DNA from: Sphaerisporangium rufum | Lineage (GTDB): Bacteria; Actinomycetota; Actinomycetes; Streptosporangiales; Streptosporangiaceae | Direction of reading: 5' to 3' | Length of the DNA stretch: 64,000 nucleotides | Assembly: GCF_016863395.1 (NCBI RefSeq) | Contig: NZ_BOOU01000010.1 | Span: 1 to 64,000 of the forward strand | In this document: positions 51,093 through 60,551 of the stretch, one piece after another | Numbering within the stretch: the first letter of the stretch is position 1 | How the letters are laid out: each line of letters opens with the position of its first letter | Made by a program: the position numbers and the translations under genes | Notes under the pieces: model-generated | What the model was told of the DNA's origin: nothing | Database searches by the model: none | Seen by the model: the letters and a program-made list of their open reading frames with translations, nothing else

Positions 51093-52445
51093 GTGGTGGA
51101 GATCGTGTCCTTCCGTACGCCCGGCCCCGGCGACCAGAGCTACCTGCTCGTCCACCAGGGGCGGGGAGTGCTCGTGGACCCGCAGCGCGACATCGACCGG
51201 TTCCTGCGGGCCGCGGCCGAGCGGGACGTGGAGCTGCGGTTCGTGCTGGAGACCCACCTGCACAACGACTACCTGTCCGGCGCCGAGCAGGCGGCCCGCC
51301 GTACCGGGGCCGAGCTGGTCATGCCGGCCGCCGCCGCCCCCGCCTACCGGCACACCCCCGCCTTCCACCTGGAGGACATCGACGGCGGGAACGGCCTGAT
51401 CCTGCGGCCGCTGCACACGCCCGGGCACACCCCCGAGCACACCAGCTACCTGGTGCTGGTGGAGGACGAGCCGGTCGCGGTGTTCTCCGGTGGCAGCCTG
51501 CTGGTGGCCTCGGCCGGCCGCACCGACCTGCTCGGCCCGGAGCGGGCACCGGCGCTGGCCCGGCTGCAATACGGCTCGCTGCGCCGGCTGGCCGCCCTGC
51601 CGCCACAGGTCGGGCTGTACCCGACGCACGGCGCCGGGTCGTTCTGCGCGGCCGGCGAGGTGGACCGGCACACCTCCACCATCGGCGACGAGCTCCGGTC
51701 CAACCCGCTGCTCGCAGTCCAGGACGCCGGCCAGGCTGCCGCGGAACTGCTGGCCGACCCGATGCCGATCCCGGCCTTCTACCAGCACATGCAACCGGCC
51801 AACACGATCGGCGTGCCGCCGATGCCCCCTACCACCCCGCCCGAACTGACCCTGGACGCCGCCCCGGCGGACGCCCGCGTGGTCGACAGCCGGCCGCGCA
51901 AGGCCCAGGCGGACGGCTTCCTGCCCGGCTCGACCGGCATCGAGGACGGCGACGACTTCGGCAGCTGGGCCGGCTGGCTGCTGCCGTATCAGGCGCCGAT
52001 CGTGCTGGTGGCCGAACCCGGTCAGGACGTCACCGAGCCGGTCGTCCAGCTCGCCCGGATCGGGGTCGACACCGTGCTCGGCGTGGTCCGCGACCTCGGC
52101 CCGGCCGCCACCGCCGGCTACGAGCTCCTGGACCTGGACGCCTTCACCGCCCGGGCCGCCCGGCCCGGCGCCCAGGTGCTGGACGTCCGGATGCCGAGCG
52201 AGCTCAAGGACGCCCGGCTGCCCGGCGCCGTCGAACGCTTCCTGCCCGACCTGGTCACCGAGGGTGTCCCCGCCGAACTCGACCCCGGCCGCCCGGTACT
52301 GGTCGCCTGCGGCTCCGGCCGCCGGGCCGCCATCGCCGCCACCATCCTGGCCGACCACGGATACACCCCCGCCGTCCTGGACGGCGCCGGCATCCCCGAC
52401 CTGGTCGCCGCACTACGCTCCTCGGCCGGGCCCGGTCGCGGCTGA
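51093..52445 (+). CDS. cstB: Second persulfide dioxygenase-rhodanese (CstB-like)
   Basis: A 450-aa paralogue of the protein at 45940. Start GTG 51093 aligns with the other copy and sits 5 nt after GGGGAG. The same metal site (THLHNDYLSG, GHTPEH), pseudorhodanese and C-terminal rhodanese (VACGSGRRAA) are present. DNA identity is very high at both ends, including an exact run of more than 60 bp near 52170-52230, while the middle diverges, which suggests recent duplication or gene conversion. Unlike copy 1 there is no C5G5 operator upstream, so it probably escapes CstR control. Confidence 0.93.
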   Translation: MVEIVSFRTPGPGDQSYLLVHQGRGVLVDPQRDIDRFLRAAAERDVELRFVLETHLHNDYLSGAEQAARRTGAELVMPAAAAPAYRHTPAFHLEDIDGGNGLILRPLHTPGHTPEHTSYLVLVEDEPVAVFSGGSLLVASAGRTDLLGPERAPALARLQYGSLRRLAALPPQVGLYPTHGAGSFCAAGEVDRHTSTIGDELRSNPLLAVQDAGQAAAELLADPMPIPAFYQHMQPANTIGVPPMPPTTPPELTLDAAPADARVVDSRPRKAQADGFLPGSTGIEDGDDFGSWAGWLLPYQAPIVLVAEPGQDVTEPVVQLARIGVDTVLGVVRDLGPAATAGYELLDLDAFTARAARPGAQVLDVRMPSELKDARLPGAVERFLPDLVTEGVPAELDPGRPVLVACGSGRRAAIAATILADHGYTPAVLDGAGIPDLVAALRSSAGPGRG

Positions 52446-52452
52446 GAGTCAC

Positions 52453-52533
52453 GTGGATCAGTCCGGCCACCGGCTCGCCGAGACCGCCGTCCGGCCCGGC
52501 AGGCCCGCGTCCGACGATGATCCGCGACCGGTT
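52453..52533 (-). pseudogene. Fragment of the STAND gene
   Basis: About 80 bp that match 56259-56339 inside the trypsin-STAND gene. The minus-strand reading NRSRIIVGRGPAGPDGGLGE parallels TRSRIIIGRGLSEPDGGFGE there. It lies 8 bp after cstB copy 2, is not attached to any gene and has no start. It is a decayed remnant of a second STAND gene. Confidence 0.75.
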
Positions 52534-52556
52534 CTCGGGCCCTGGACAACGGTGCG

Positions 52557-53096
52557 CTATTCGCGCGGCCAGCGGATGCTCGCCGCGCGGGCGCCGGCCC
52601 GCGGGCCAGGTTGCGCGGTCGGCCGCACCCGGCCGATCGCGGTCATCGTCATGACCTGCCAGTGGTCGGGGACGTGGAGCAGCGTCGCGAGCGCGTCGAT
52701 GTCGAAGGCGCGGAACTGGCGGCAGGCCAGACCCATCGAATGCGCCTGGATGGTCATGTGCGCGACCGACTGCCCCAGGTCGTAGGCCGAGAACTCGCTG
52801 AACTCCCAGTCGGTGCCCGCTACGCGGAGGTGGCAGATGTTCACGACCAGCAGACCCGCCTGGCGGGCCCAGGGCCGCGAGCTCCCGGCGAGGCAGTCGA
52901 TGATCTCCTGCCAGCCGGGCGCGTGCCGGAGCACCGGGTGGAAGGCCCATGGCTGAGAATTGCCCGCGGACGGTGCCCACCGCGCGGCGTCGAGCAGGGC
53001 CTCCACCTGCGAACCGTCGATCACGTGCTCGGCGTCGAACTCGCGCGGGCTCCACCGCCGGCGCAGCAGGGGCAGGAGGAGGTCCGCCGAGTTCAC
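52557..53096 (-). CDS. Nitroreductase-family protein
   Basis: A 179-aa protein from GTG 53096, chosen because the family begins there. FMN-binding nitroreductase pattern: RRRWSPREFDAEHV, LLDAARWAPSAGNSQPWAFH (about 33-52), DLGQSVAHMTIQAHSMGLAC and a C-terminal IGRVRP. The family reduces nitro compounds, quinones or flavins with NAD(P)H. The ribosome-binding site is weak. It is flanked on both sides by gene fragments (STAND and cstB), so its neighbourhood has been rearranged. Confidence 0.85.
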   Translation of the reverse strand: MNSADLLLPLLRRRWSPREFDAEHVIDGSQVEALLDAARWAPSAGNSQPWAFHPVLRHAPGWQEIIDCLAGSSRPWARQAGLLVVNICHLRVAGTDWEFSEFSAYDLGQSVAHMTIQAHSMGLACRQFRAFDIDALATLLHVPDHWQVMTMTAIGRVRPTAQPGPRAGARAASIRWPRE

Positions 53097-53454
53097 GTCG
53101 TCGGAAACCCTCGTCGCGGTGTGCCTATTCCTTGGCCGGCGGCCGCCCGATCCGCGCGAGCCGATCTCTCCGGGGCCGTACGGGGAGGTCGGCGGCGGGC
53201 GGTCCGGCGCGGATCCGGGCGACCCGCGCCGGCGACGAGATGCTCGCCAAGCCCGACCGGGCTCCCAGCTGCACGGCAGCCCACCGGAACTGCAGGGATT
53301 CCGCACCCGGAAGGGAACGGCTCCACGTCTCCTGGCACCCCTGGTCCGTTCCTGGACGGTTTAATCTGATGACCTAGGGTCATCATTCGCTTGCGCCGCG
53401 TGCGGTCATCGTCTCCGGCATATCGTTAACATGACGGCAGGTCGTGGCAAAGCC

Positions 53455-53572
53455 GCCGGTCACCCAGCTCGCCCGGATCGGCGTCGACGCCGTACGCTGC
53501 GTGGTCCGCGACCTCGCCCCGGCGGCCACCGCCGGCTACGAACTCCTGGAGTTGGACGCCTTCACCGCCGGC
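53455..53572 (+). pseudogene. Fragment of cstB
   Basis: About 120 bp matching both cstB copies (46892-47010 and 52028-52149). It reads PVTQLARIGVDAVRCVVRDL then APAATAGYELLELDAFTA, part of the pseudorhodanese domain. Individual bases agree partly with one copy and partly with the other. No start or downstream domain exists. It is a remnant of a third cstB. Confidence 0.8.
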
Positions 53573-53608
53573 TCCAACGGTTCGGCGGAGCCGCCTCCGC
53601 CGGCCGGA

Positions 53609-56600
53609 CTACTCGTCACACGGCCGGGTGTAGGGGTGGTTCGAGCGCATCAGGGTGTCCCACCGCTCCGGGGTGATGGTCCATTGGACAACGGAGCACA
53701 AGTGCCGGTACACCTCGTCCGGCCGCAACGCCATCAGCAGTACCTCCGGCCGGCTGGAGAACTCGTTCCGCAGGAGCGCCAGGGTGCGGCCGTCCGGACC
53801 GAACTCGGCGACGATCGCGTCCAGGGCGAGGGGGCCGAGGTCGAGCGGCTGATCGCGCTCGCTGAGGTCCCAGAGCTGGACCTTTCTCGGCCGGGAGGCA
53901 TCGGAGGTCAGCGCCAGCATTCGCCCGGCATCCCCGGCGGTGACGGACGTCGCGCCGGGGGCGGGCAGCGCCCGGAACGGACGCGGCTCGTCGCGACCGC
54001 CCACGTCCCACAAGGTGACGCTCTGATCATTCTCTCGCAGGACGGCCAGGGTGCTGTCGTCGAGCGAGTCCGCGTCGCCACCGTTCATGGCCGCCGCGTT
54101 GTCCGGTGTCACCGGACGTCGCGGGTCGTCGAGGCTCCAAACGAGTGCTCCCCGATCCTTGCTCCACAGGAAGAGCCGGCGCTTCTCCTCGACCAACTCG
54201 GCGATGCGCAGGTGGGCTCCGCCGTCCCGGCCGGCCAGATCGCCGAGCCGTTTCGGCCGGCCGAGGTCACGGATGTCCCACAGATGCATTCCGTCGTCGT
54301 CCTGGGTGAGCAGCACGGAGTCACTGACGAGCGCGGAAAGGTACGGCGTGGAGTGGGCGGCCGGGGTGCGGAAGGGGATCTCGGCGCGCCTGACGGGGTG
54401 GCCGGCATCGGTGATATCGAAGATCGACACGGTTCTCCGGTCCAGGTCGGTGAACAGGAGTGTGCGTTCGTCCGGTGTGACGTTGATGTCGGCGATTCCG
54501 ATGCCCCATCCTCCGGTGCTGACACTCGACTTCATCCGGGGGCGGCGCGGGTCGGTGACGTCCCAGAGTGCGAGCCTCGATCGGTCGTCGGTACGGGTGA
54601 GCAGCGTCCGGCCTCGGCGCAGGAACCGGCCCTGCGTCCAGGGTCGCGGCAGAGCGCCGGCGAGCACGGGCCGATGGACATCGCGCAGATCCCATATCTG
54701 AACCAGGCCCGAGCCCTGCGCGTGGGATCGGCTCACGGCGATGAGCCCGCCGTCGGGACTGAAAGCCGAAGTGTCGACACCGACGAGCGTCCCTGGTCGA
54801 CCGGGGATCGAAGCTCCCACCGTGTTCCAGAACCGGACCGTCCCCGACTCATCACCACCGGCGATGAACCGTCCGTCCGGACTGAGTCCGACCGAGGAGA
54901 CGGGAAAGCCATTGGGAAGGTCGGACGTTCTTTCCAGCGTGAGATCACCGGAGTAACGCTCGGCCGTCCAGCGCTGGACGGCACCGGTCCGGTCCGCGGC
55001 GACGAAACTCCCGCCGTCCGCAGCGAACGCGATCGCCATGATGTCACCTTTGTTGGTGATAGCCGGGCTGTCGACCGTGGTCGGATGGCGAGGATCACCG
55101 ACATTCCAGACGGCCAGCGCGCCCTGGGCGCCACCGGCGGCCAGCAGGTCCCCGCGCGGGCTGAACGCCACACCCTGCGCGGAGTGGACGTCGAGCGACA
55201 CCATGGGCTTGCGTGGATCCTTCAGGTCCCACAGCCATACCTGGCCCTTACCGCCATCGTCGGCCGCCGTCCGGCCGGTCGCCGCGAGCGTGGTCCCGTC
55301 CGGGCTGAACGCGAGTCCGGTGCTCACGGTCGCGGACTCGACGTGGACGAGCCTCGGCGCCGGACGGGCCGGATCCCGCACGTCCCAGACGCGCAGGGTG
55401 CCCGCCTCGCCGGCGGTGGCCACCTTCGTGCCGTCCGGAGCGAACGCGATGGTGGGGAATCCGGGACTGCCGACCTTGGCCTTCAGCACCGGACGACCCG
55501 GGTCGGTCACGTCCCAGAGCCAGAAGGCGCCGACGGTCTGCGCGGCCAGCAACCGTCCGTCAGGGCTGAACGCCACGGCCGAAGGGCTGTCGACCCGCAC
55601 CATGGTCCGGCGGGTGGGGTGCCTGGGGTCGCTGACGTTCCACAGCCGGATCGCGGCGTCGTTGCCGGAGGTGGCGAGGGTCCCGCCGCCGGGTGCGAAG
55701 ACCACGCTGCGCACCACCAGGCCGGGCGCCTCCTTACCGGCCAGGCGCAGCACGGTGGGGTAGGGGGTGCCGAGTGAGGCGAGGAGGCTGATACGGGCCT
55801 GCGGCGTCGGTGCGATCCGGTAGGCGGCGAGACTCAGTTGCAGGGCCGTGGCGGGATCTCCGGGCCGGGTCGTGTCGGCCACCGCGGCCGCTTCCCGAGA
55901 CGCGATGAGGGCCTGGCGTTCGGCCGCCACCCGCTGCTGCCAGATGGTGATGCCCGTGGCGGCGAGCAGCAGCGCGAGGAAGCCGGCGAAGGCGGCGCGG
56001 ATCCGCTTGCGGCGCCGTGCCGCGGCGCGCTGCCGTTGCCGGCTCGCGGCGAGGAAGGCGGAGATCGGGCTGGGCAGGCTGCGCTGCTCGGCGAATCGCA
56101 GGCCGTCGGCCAGATCGGTTCCGCGGAGGAGGTCGCCGGGGTTCCCGCTCTCCAGCCAGTGCGTGCGTCTCTCCTCCGCACGGCGCAGCCAGTCCTGGAA
56201 CCGGTGGTCCTGCGCGATCCATTCCCTTAATCGCGCCCAGTCCCGGATGAGGGCTTCGTGGACCAGTTCGGCCACCGGCTCGCCGAAGCCGCCGTCCGGC
56301 TCGGAGAGCCCGCGTCCGATGATGATCCGCGACCGGGTCAGGTGTTCGAGCACGCGGCCGGCGGCCTGGTGATCGGCTGAGCCGTCCTGCCGGGGGTCGG
56401 TGGCCAGCTCGCGCAGCGCCGCCACCGGCACCTGCTGGCGGGCGGCCGGCACCTGGCGGGTCTCGTCCATGGGACGCACCAGCGCGGTGAGGACGCGCCT
56501 GGCCGTGACCCGGTCGCCCGCGTCGAGCCGGTCGAACACGCTGTCGCACCAGGTGGTCAGGCTGCCGGTGACCTTGCCCAGCCGCTGGTAGGCGTCATGG

Positions 56601-58039
56601 GTGAGATATCCGTCCCGGCGGCGCTCCCAGAGCCGGCTCAGGGTCAGCTCGAGCGCCGGGAGGAGCGTGACCGGCGCCTGCCGGGTCGTGGAGCCCATCG
56701 GGTCGGCCGCGAGGATGTCGGTGATGATCCGATCGGCGAGCCCTTCCTCGAACCGGGCGCCCGCGGTCTCCGCCGGGCGGGTGACGATGGCATGCAGGTC
56801 GTCGACGCTCAGCGTGGCGGGTATGTTCACCAGGCCGGGGATCGCCGCGTCCAGCAGCTCGGGGAACAGCGCCGCCAGCCGCGGGTAGAAGTCGTCGCGC
56901 ATGATCAGGATCACGCCGAGCGGGGCGCCGGTGCCGATCGCCTCCAGCAGCCGCGCCTGGATCGCCTGATCGGCAGCGGTGGGCCGCTCGCCGTCCGGTT
57001 CCTGGGTGAGCAGTTCCTCGAACTGGTCGATGACCAGGAGGAGGCGGCGGCGGGTGGGCTCGGCCGCGAGCCGGCGCTCGGCCGCCGCCACGATGCCGTC
57101 CGCGGCGACGCCGGGAAGGCCGGCCCGCTCCAGTTCGGCCGGCAGATCACGCCCCGGCCGGGCGACGACGGGCAGCCACCGGTCACTGTCCGGCAGCGCC
57201 CCGCCGGCCAGCGCCGACAGGACCCCCGCTTGGACCAGGGACGACTTGCCCGCCCCTGAAGGGCCGAGCAGCAGCAGCACCGGCTGGGCACGCAGGGCGT
57301 CCACCACCCGCTCGACGGCACTGTCGCGGCCGTGGAACCAGCGGGCATGCTCGGCGGTGAACGGTTCGAGCAGGCGGTAGGGGGACACCTCCTGGATGCT
57401 GAGCTCCGGCCATGCCGCCCGAAGCGTCTCGGTCGGAGTGGCGTAGGCGATCCCCAGACCTTTGAGGTGGGCGTCTGGGGCGGCGATGGCGGTGACCATT
57501 CCGATCACCCGCCCGGTCACCTCGTCCAGCAGCGGGCCGCCGCTGAATCCGGTCGTCAGATCGTTCGCGCCGGTCAGCTGCAGTACCGGTCCGTTCCCTG
57601 CCGAACCGGGCAGCAGGTCGCCGGCGATCCCGTACCCGAAATGCCCGCCCGGCGGGGCCTGCGCGGGGAAACCGAAGGCGCTGACCCGGTGTCCCCGCGA
57701 ACCGGCCGCGGCGTCCAGGGCGAGCGGCCGGGCGCCCGCGGGAGGTGCGGCCAGCTGCACGACGGCGATGTCCTCCGCCTCGGCGGGGCGCCACGGTCCG
57801 GCGAGCACCTCGCCCTCGACGGTGGGCGCGCCGTCCAGGTGCGGGAACGCCAGGCGTAATCGATCGCCGGGTCCGCGGCCCGCGGCCCGCACCACGTGCG
57901 CGCAGGTGACCGCCCGATCGCCGCTGATCAGGAACGCGGCGCCGGCCACCCTGCCGTCATCGTCGAGCACTTGGGCGACCGCGGCGGGGATCGGCCGGCC
58001 GGGGCCCTCGTCCGGAGCCGGGGGAGCGGAGGGCGGCAT
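53609..58039 (-). CDS. Trypsin-like protease - STAND NTPase - WD40 repeat protein
   Basis: A 1476-aa protein. The N-terminal trypsin-like domain has His48 (VTCAHVV), Asp90 (EDIAVVQL) and Ser166 (TGFSGGPL), an intact triad, but no signal peptide. The nSTAND NTPase has P-loop GPSGAGKSS (259-267) and Walker B LLLVIDQFEEL (Asp338). One hydrophobic helix at about 687-704 (AAFAGFLALLLAATGITIW) precedes a coiled segment and about fourteen WD40 blades (about 760-1440; VAFSPDGRLLAA-type repeats). The layout is that of a signal-sensing switch whose WD40 part detects a trigger, the STAND part oligomerises and the protease acts. Such proteins occur in bacterial conflict systems. The Trypco1 partner is the next gene upstream. 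Confidence 0.92.
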   Translation of the reverse strand: MPPSAPPAPDEGPGRPIPAAVAQVLDDDGRVAGAAFLISGDRAVTCAHVVRAAGRGPGDRLRLAFPHLDGAPTVEGEVLAGPWRPAEAEDIAVVQLAAPPAGARPLALDAAAGSRGHRVSAFGFPAQAPPGGHFGYGIAGDLLPGSAGNGPVLQLTGANDLTTGFSGGPLLDEVTGRVIGMVTAIAAPDAHLKGLGIAYATPTETLRAAWPELSIQEVSPYRLLEPFTAEHARWFHGRDSAVERVVDALRAQPVLLLLGPSGAGKSSLVQAGVLSALAGGALPDSDRWLPVVARPGRDLPAELERAGLPGVAADGIVAAAERRLAAEPTRRRLLLVIDQFEELLTQEPDGERPTAADQAIQARLLEAIGTGAPLGVILIMRDDFYPRLAALFPELLDAAIPGLVNIPATLSVDDLHAIVTRPAETAGARFEEGLADRIITDILAADPMGSTTRQAPVTLLPALELTLSRLWERRRDGYLTHDAYQRLGKVTGSLTTWCDSVFDRLDAGDRVTARRVLTALVRPMDETRQVPAARQQVPVAALRELATDPRQDGSADHQAAGRVLEHLTRSRIIIGRGLSEPDGGFGEPVAELVHEALIRDWARLREWIAQDHRFQDWLRRAEERRTHWLESGNPGDLLRGTDLADGLRFAEQRSLPSPISAFLAASRQRQRAAARRRKRIRAAFAGFLALLLAATGITIWQQRVAAERQALIASREAAAVADTTRPGDPATALQLSLAAYRIAPTPQARISLLASLGTPYPTVLRLAGKEAPGLVVRSVVFAPGGGTLATSGNDAAIRLWNVSDPRHPTRRTMVRVDSPSAVAFSPDGRLLAAQTVGAFWLWDVTDPGRPVLKAKVGSPGFPTIAFAPDGTKVATAGEAGTLRVWDVRDPARPAPRLVHVESATVSTGLAFSPDGTTLAATGRTAADDGGKGQVWLWDLKDPRKPMVSLDVHSAQGVAFSPRGDLLAAGGAQGALAVWNVGDPRHPTTVDSPAITNKGDIMAIAFAADGGSFVAADRTGAVQRWTAERYSGDLTLERTSDLPNGFPVSSVGLSPDGRFIAGGDESGTVRFWNTVGASIPGRPGTLVGVDTSAFSPDGGLIAVSRSHAQGSGLVQIWDLRDVHRPVLAGALPRPWTQGRFLRRGRTLLTRTDDRSRLALWDVTDPRRPRMKSSVSTGGWGIGIADINVTPDERTLLFTDLDRRTVSIFDITDAGHPVRRAEIPFRTPAAHSTPYLSALVSDSVLLTQDDDGMHLWDIRDLGRPKRLGDLAGRDGGAHLRIAELVEEKRRLFLWSKDRGALVWSLDDPRRPVTPDNAAAMNGGDADSLDDSTLAVLRENDQSVTLWDVGGRDEPRPFRALPAPGATSVTAGDAGRMLALTSDASRPRKVQLWDLSERDQPLDLGPLALDAIVAEFGPDGRTLALLRNEFSSRPEVLLMALRPDEVYRHLCSVVQWTITPERWDTLMRSNHPYTRPCDE

Positions 58040-58055
58040 CAGAACCTCGCCGTCG

Positions 58056-58388
58056 TCAGGGCGCGTCCGAAGTGCCCGCGTCGCTGGTCCAGGTAAGGGT
58101 GATCGTCAGATGGCAGCTCGCCTCACTCTTGGTGATGACGACACCGGCCTCGGTGGCCAGATCGACACCGAACTCCACCACCACCTGGTGCGGTCCCGCC
58201 TGCCGGAGTTGCTCCATCACCGCTCGGGCGGTCTCCCGGACCGGCCCGAGGGTGGACCGCAGGCTCGACGGCAGGTCGCGGATCACCTCGTTGATCCGGC
58301 CCGCCTGCACCGGACCGTCGATCGTCGGAGCCGCTTCGAACAGTATCGAGCCGCCGTCGTCCAGCGGGATTCGAGCAAGACTTCGCAC
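58056..58388 (-). CDS. Trypco1 (CU044_2847-type) partner of the trypsin-STAND protein
   Basis: A 110-aa protein from GTG 58388. It reads LDDGGSILFEAAPTIDGPVQ, then VIRDLPSSLRSTLGPVRETA and VVVEFGVDLATEAGVVITKS, the pattern of the trypsin-co-occurring domain 1 found beside cytoplasmic trypsin-NTPase proteins in actinobacteria. It is 16 bp upstream of the large gene, in the same operon. A role as ligand, substrate or regulator of the protease is inferred from co-occurrence. Confidence 0.88.
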   Translation of the reverse strand: MRSLARIPLDDGGSILFEAAPTIDGPVQAGRINEVIRDLPSSLRSTLGPVRETARAVMEQLRQAGPHQVVVEFGVDLATEAGVVITKSEASCHLTITLTWTSDAGTSDAP

Positions 58389-58654
58389 CGGTCACGCCCC
58401 CGTGATCATGGGTGGATGTTCGAGATCTTAATTACCGTCCGTCTAATGCGACACTCTCGCCGCATTTCGATTCGGTCGCGGAGCGCGGTGAATTCGACGG
58501 TTGAAAATAAAGGACGGCCGATCCGTTCGGAATGATGTGACCTGAAGTCAAGGCGGACACGGCGGTCCGACGGCCCGGCTGGTGGCCGGGGGCGGAGCCG
58601 GCTCGCCGTCTTCGCCGGGGGCAGGTGCCCGGCGAGGCCGGGCCAGTGTTCGGG

Positions 58655-60190
58655 TCACCGGGGGGTGCAGGTCAGGCCGGACGGGGTGTTGGCCGCGGCG
58701 CTGCCGGTCGCGATGAAGCCGAAGGTGGTGGTGGCACCGGCGCGCAGCGCGCCGTTGTAGGAGGCGTTCTTGACCACCGCGCGGGACCCGCTGGAGGCGC
58801 CGCCGTCGCCGTTCCACACCTGGCCGATCCGTGCGCCGCCCGGGAACGTCCAGGTCACCGTCCAGCCCTTGGTCGGCGCCGTCCCGGTGTTGCGCACCGT
58901 GACCTCGCCCTGGAACCGCCCGGGCCAGGCGCCGGTCTGCCGGTAGGTGGCCGAACACGCGGACGGGGCGGGGTGGACGGCGATCCGGTCGGCGTTGATC
59001 ACGTAGGGGTCGGCGAGCAGGCCCGGGACGTTCTGGTTGCCGGCCAGCGACAGGTGCACGATGTCGGTCGCCGACGCGTAGTAGTCGTGCCAGGAGACCC
59101 AGTAGGCGACGGCCGGGTAGTCCTGGCGCAGCCGGCTCGCGTACCGCCGGTTGTCGAGATCGCCGACCGGCTCGGGCGACCCGGTCAGGCCGGGCCCGTA
59201 CTCGGCCATCCCGATGACCTCCGGCAGCAGCAGGTGGTCGGCGTGGTTCGGGATGAGCAGGCCGTCGTCGTAGGAGGTGCCGGCGACGACGTCCACGTAG
59301 GCGTCCCCCGGGTAGGCCCACGCGGCCGACCGGATGTTCTGCGCGACCTGCTGGGCGGGATCGGGCGGGTACGCCGACGGCGAGTACACCCACAGCAGAT
59401 TGTCCAGCCGCCGCTCCTGGGTGAAGTACTGGTACATCTGCCGCCACAGCTGGACGTAGACCGAGGCGTCGGTCTTCTGCAGGGTCGTCCCCCACCAGAA
59501 CCAGAAGCCGTTCATCTCCTGCAACGGCCGCCACAGCACCACGACGCCGGCGTCGCGCAGCCGGGTCAGCGCGTCGGCGATCCGGGCGAGCTTGCGCTGC
59601 CACACCTTCCCGGCCGCCGTCGACGGGTCCAGGATGTCGCTCAGCACGACGCCGTCCAGCTGGCCGTTGTCGGTCCGGGTGTTCGTCCACACCCCGGGGT
59701 TGCCGGCGATGTCGGACTCGTCGTTCAGCCAGGGGCTCTGCGGCGAGAAGTTGATGGTGACCAGGCCACCCCGCCGGGCATGCCCGATGAGCACGTCGTC
59801 GGCGACCGCCAGCTGCTCGGGGGTGAACAGCCGATCGTGCTCGTAGTCCAGCCCGGCGATGCCGAGATATCGGCCGGTCTGCTCCGCCGGGCCGCCGATC
59901 AGCCGCTGGTAGCCGAGCAGCCCCGAGGTGTCGGCGGCCTCCGAGCCGTGCCCGATGTTCTGCCCGGAGATCACCCCGTCCACCGGTGCCGTGCCGCAGG
60001 TCAGCGAGTACAGGTACCGGTGCACGGCCACCGCCTCGGCGCTCGCCCTCGGGTTCGCCGTCACCGGCGGCCTGGCGCACACCGCGGCCGCCGTCGTGGC
60101 CGCCCCACCGGCCTGGGCCGTCGTCAGGGCCAGTACCAGGCACAGCGCGGTCACCGCGCCGCCGGCCGCCGCCCACCGTCCGATCCTCAT
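58655..60190 (-). CDS. Secreted GH26 beta-mannanase with CBM2
   Basis: A 511-aa secreted enzyme that hydrolyses beta-1,4-mannan. After a signal region (about 1-32) the GH26 barrel has acid/base Glu225 in RPLQEMNGFWFWW and nucleophile Glu330 in GMAEYG, the canonical GH26 pair. The C-terminal CBM2 (about 410-511) starts at CSATYRQTGAWPGRFQGEVT and ends CTPR. Together with the GH10 xylanase and SGNH esterase it indicates hemicellulose use. Its promoter is strong and overlaps a 12-bp palindrome, so it is probably regulated. Confidence 0.94.
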   Translation of the reverse strand: MRIGRWAAAGGAVTALCLVLALTTAQAGGAATTAAAVCARPPVTANPRASAEAVAVHRYLYSLTCGTAPVDGVISGQNIGHGSEAADTSGLLGYQRLIGGPAEQTGRYLGIAGLDYEHDRLFTPEQLAVADDVLIGHARRGGLVTINFSPQSPWLNDESDIAGNPGVWTNTRTDNGQLDGVVLSDILDPSTAAGKVWQRKLARIADALTRLRDAGVVVLWRPLQEMNGFWFWWGTTLQKTDASVYVQLWRQMYQYFTQERRLDNLLWVYSPSAYPPDPAQQVAQNIRSAAWAYPGDAYVDVVAGTSYDDGLLIPNHADHLLLPEVIGMAEYGPGLTGSPEPVGDLDNRRYASRLRQDYPAVAYWVSWHDYYASATDIVHLSLAGNQNVPGLLADPYVINADRIAVHPAPSACSATYRQTGAWPGRFQGEVTVRNTGTAPTKGWTVTWTFPGGARIGQVWNGDGGASSGSRAVVKNASYNGALRAGATTTFGFIATGSAAANTPSGLTCTPR

Positions 60191-60278
60191 GGCTCGCGCC
60201 TCGCTCTCCGCCCGCGGTGTGCGGCCCGGCGGCCCGGACGGGCACCGGCCCGGCCCGGCTCTCCGGCGCCCGTCGATC

Positions 60279-60316
60279 GCGTCGCGACGCTAACCATCCG
60301 TCTCCGGCGGTGTCAA
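60279..60316 (-). promoter_or_regulatory. GH26 promoter with overlapping palindrome
   Basis: On the minus strand TTGACA (60316-60311) and TAGCGT (60292-60287) are 18 bp apart, about 95 bp upstream of the GH26 start. The palindrome GCGTCGCGACGC (60279-60290) overlaps the -10, as a repressor site would. The rest of the gap 60191-60551 shows no gene. Confidence 0.55.
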
Positions 60317-60551
60317 CGAACCATGATCCGGACATCACCGTGATCCGGCGGCCGGCCTCGGTGGTCGGCCGGATCGCCGCACGTCGCCACGTCCCGCACC
60401 GCCGTGATCAGGGCGTTCGAGCGCCGGCCCGATCCGGCGCGGGGCCGTCTAGGTGCGGGAGCCTGGTCGGGCCCCGTGCAAGTTTCACCGGCCGGGGACG
60501 GGCCGGCAGGAGAGACCGATCATGCGCCCGGTCCGTCTCGCCGCTGCGTGT

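Noticed and set aside
53444-55777. Plus-strand frame beginning with cstB-like sequence and running 777 codons
   Set aside because: Only the first 40 codons match CstB, a remnant. The rest is antisense to the STAND-WD40 gene and low in protein character.
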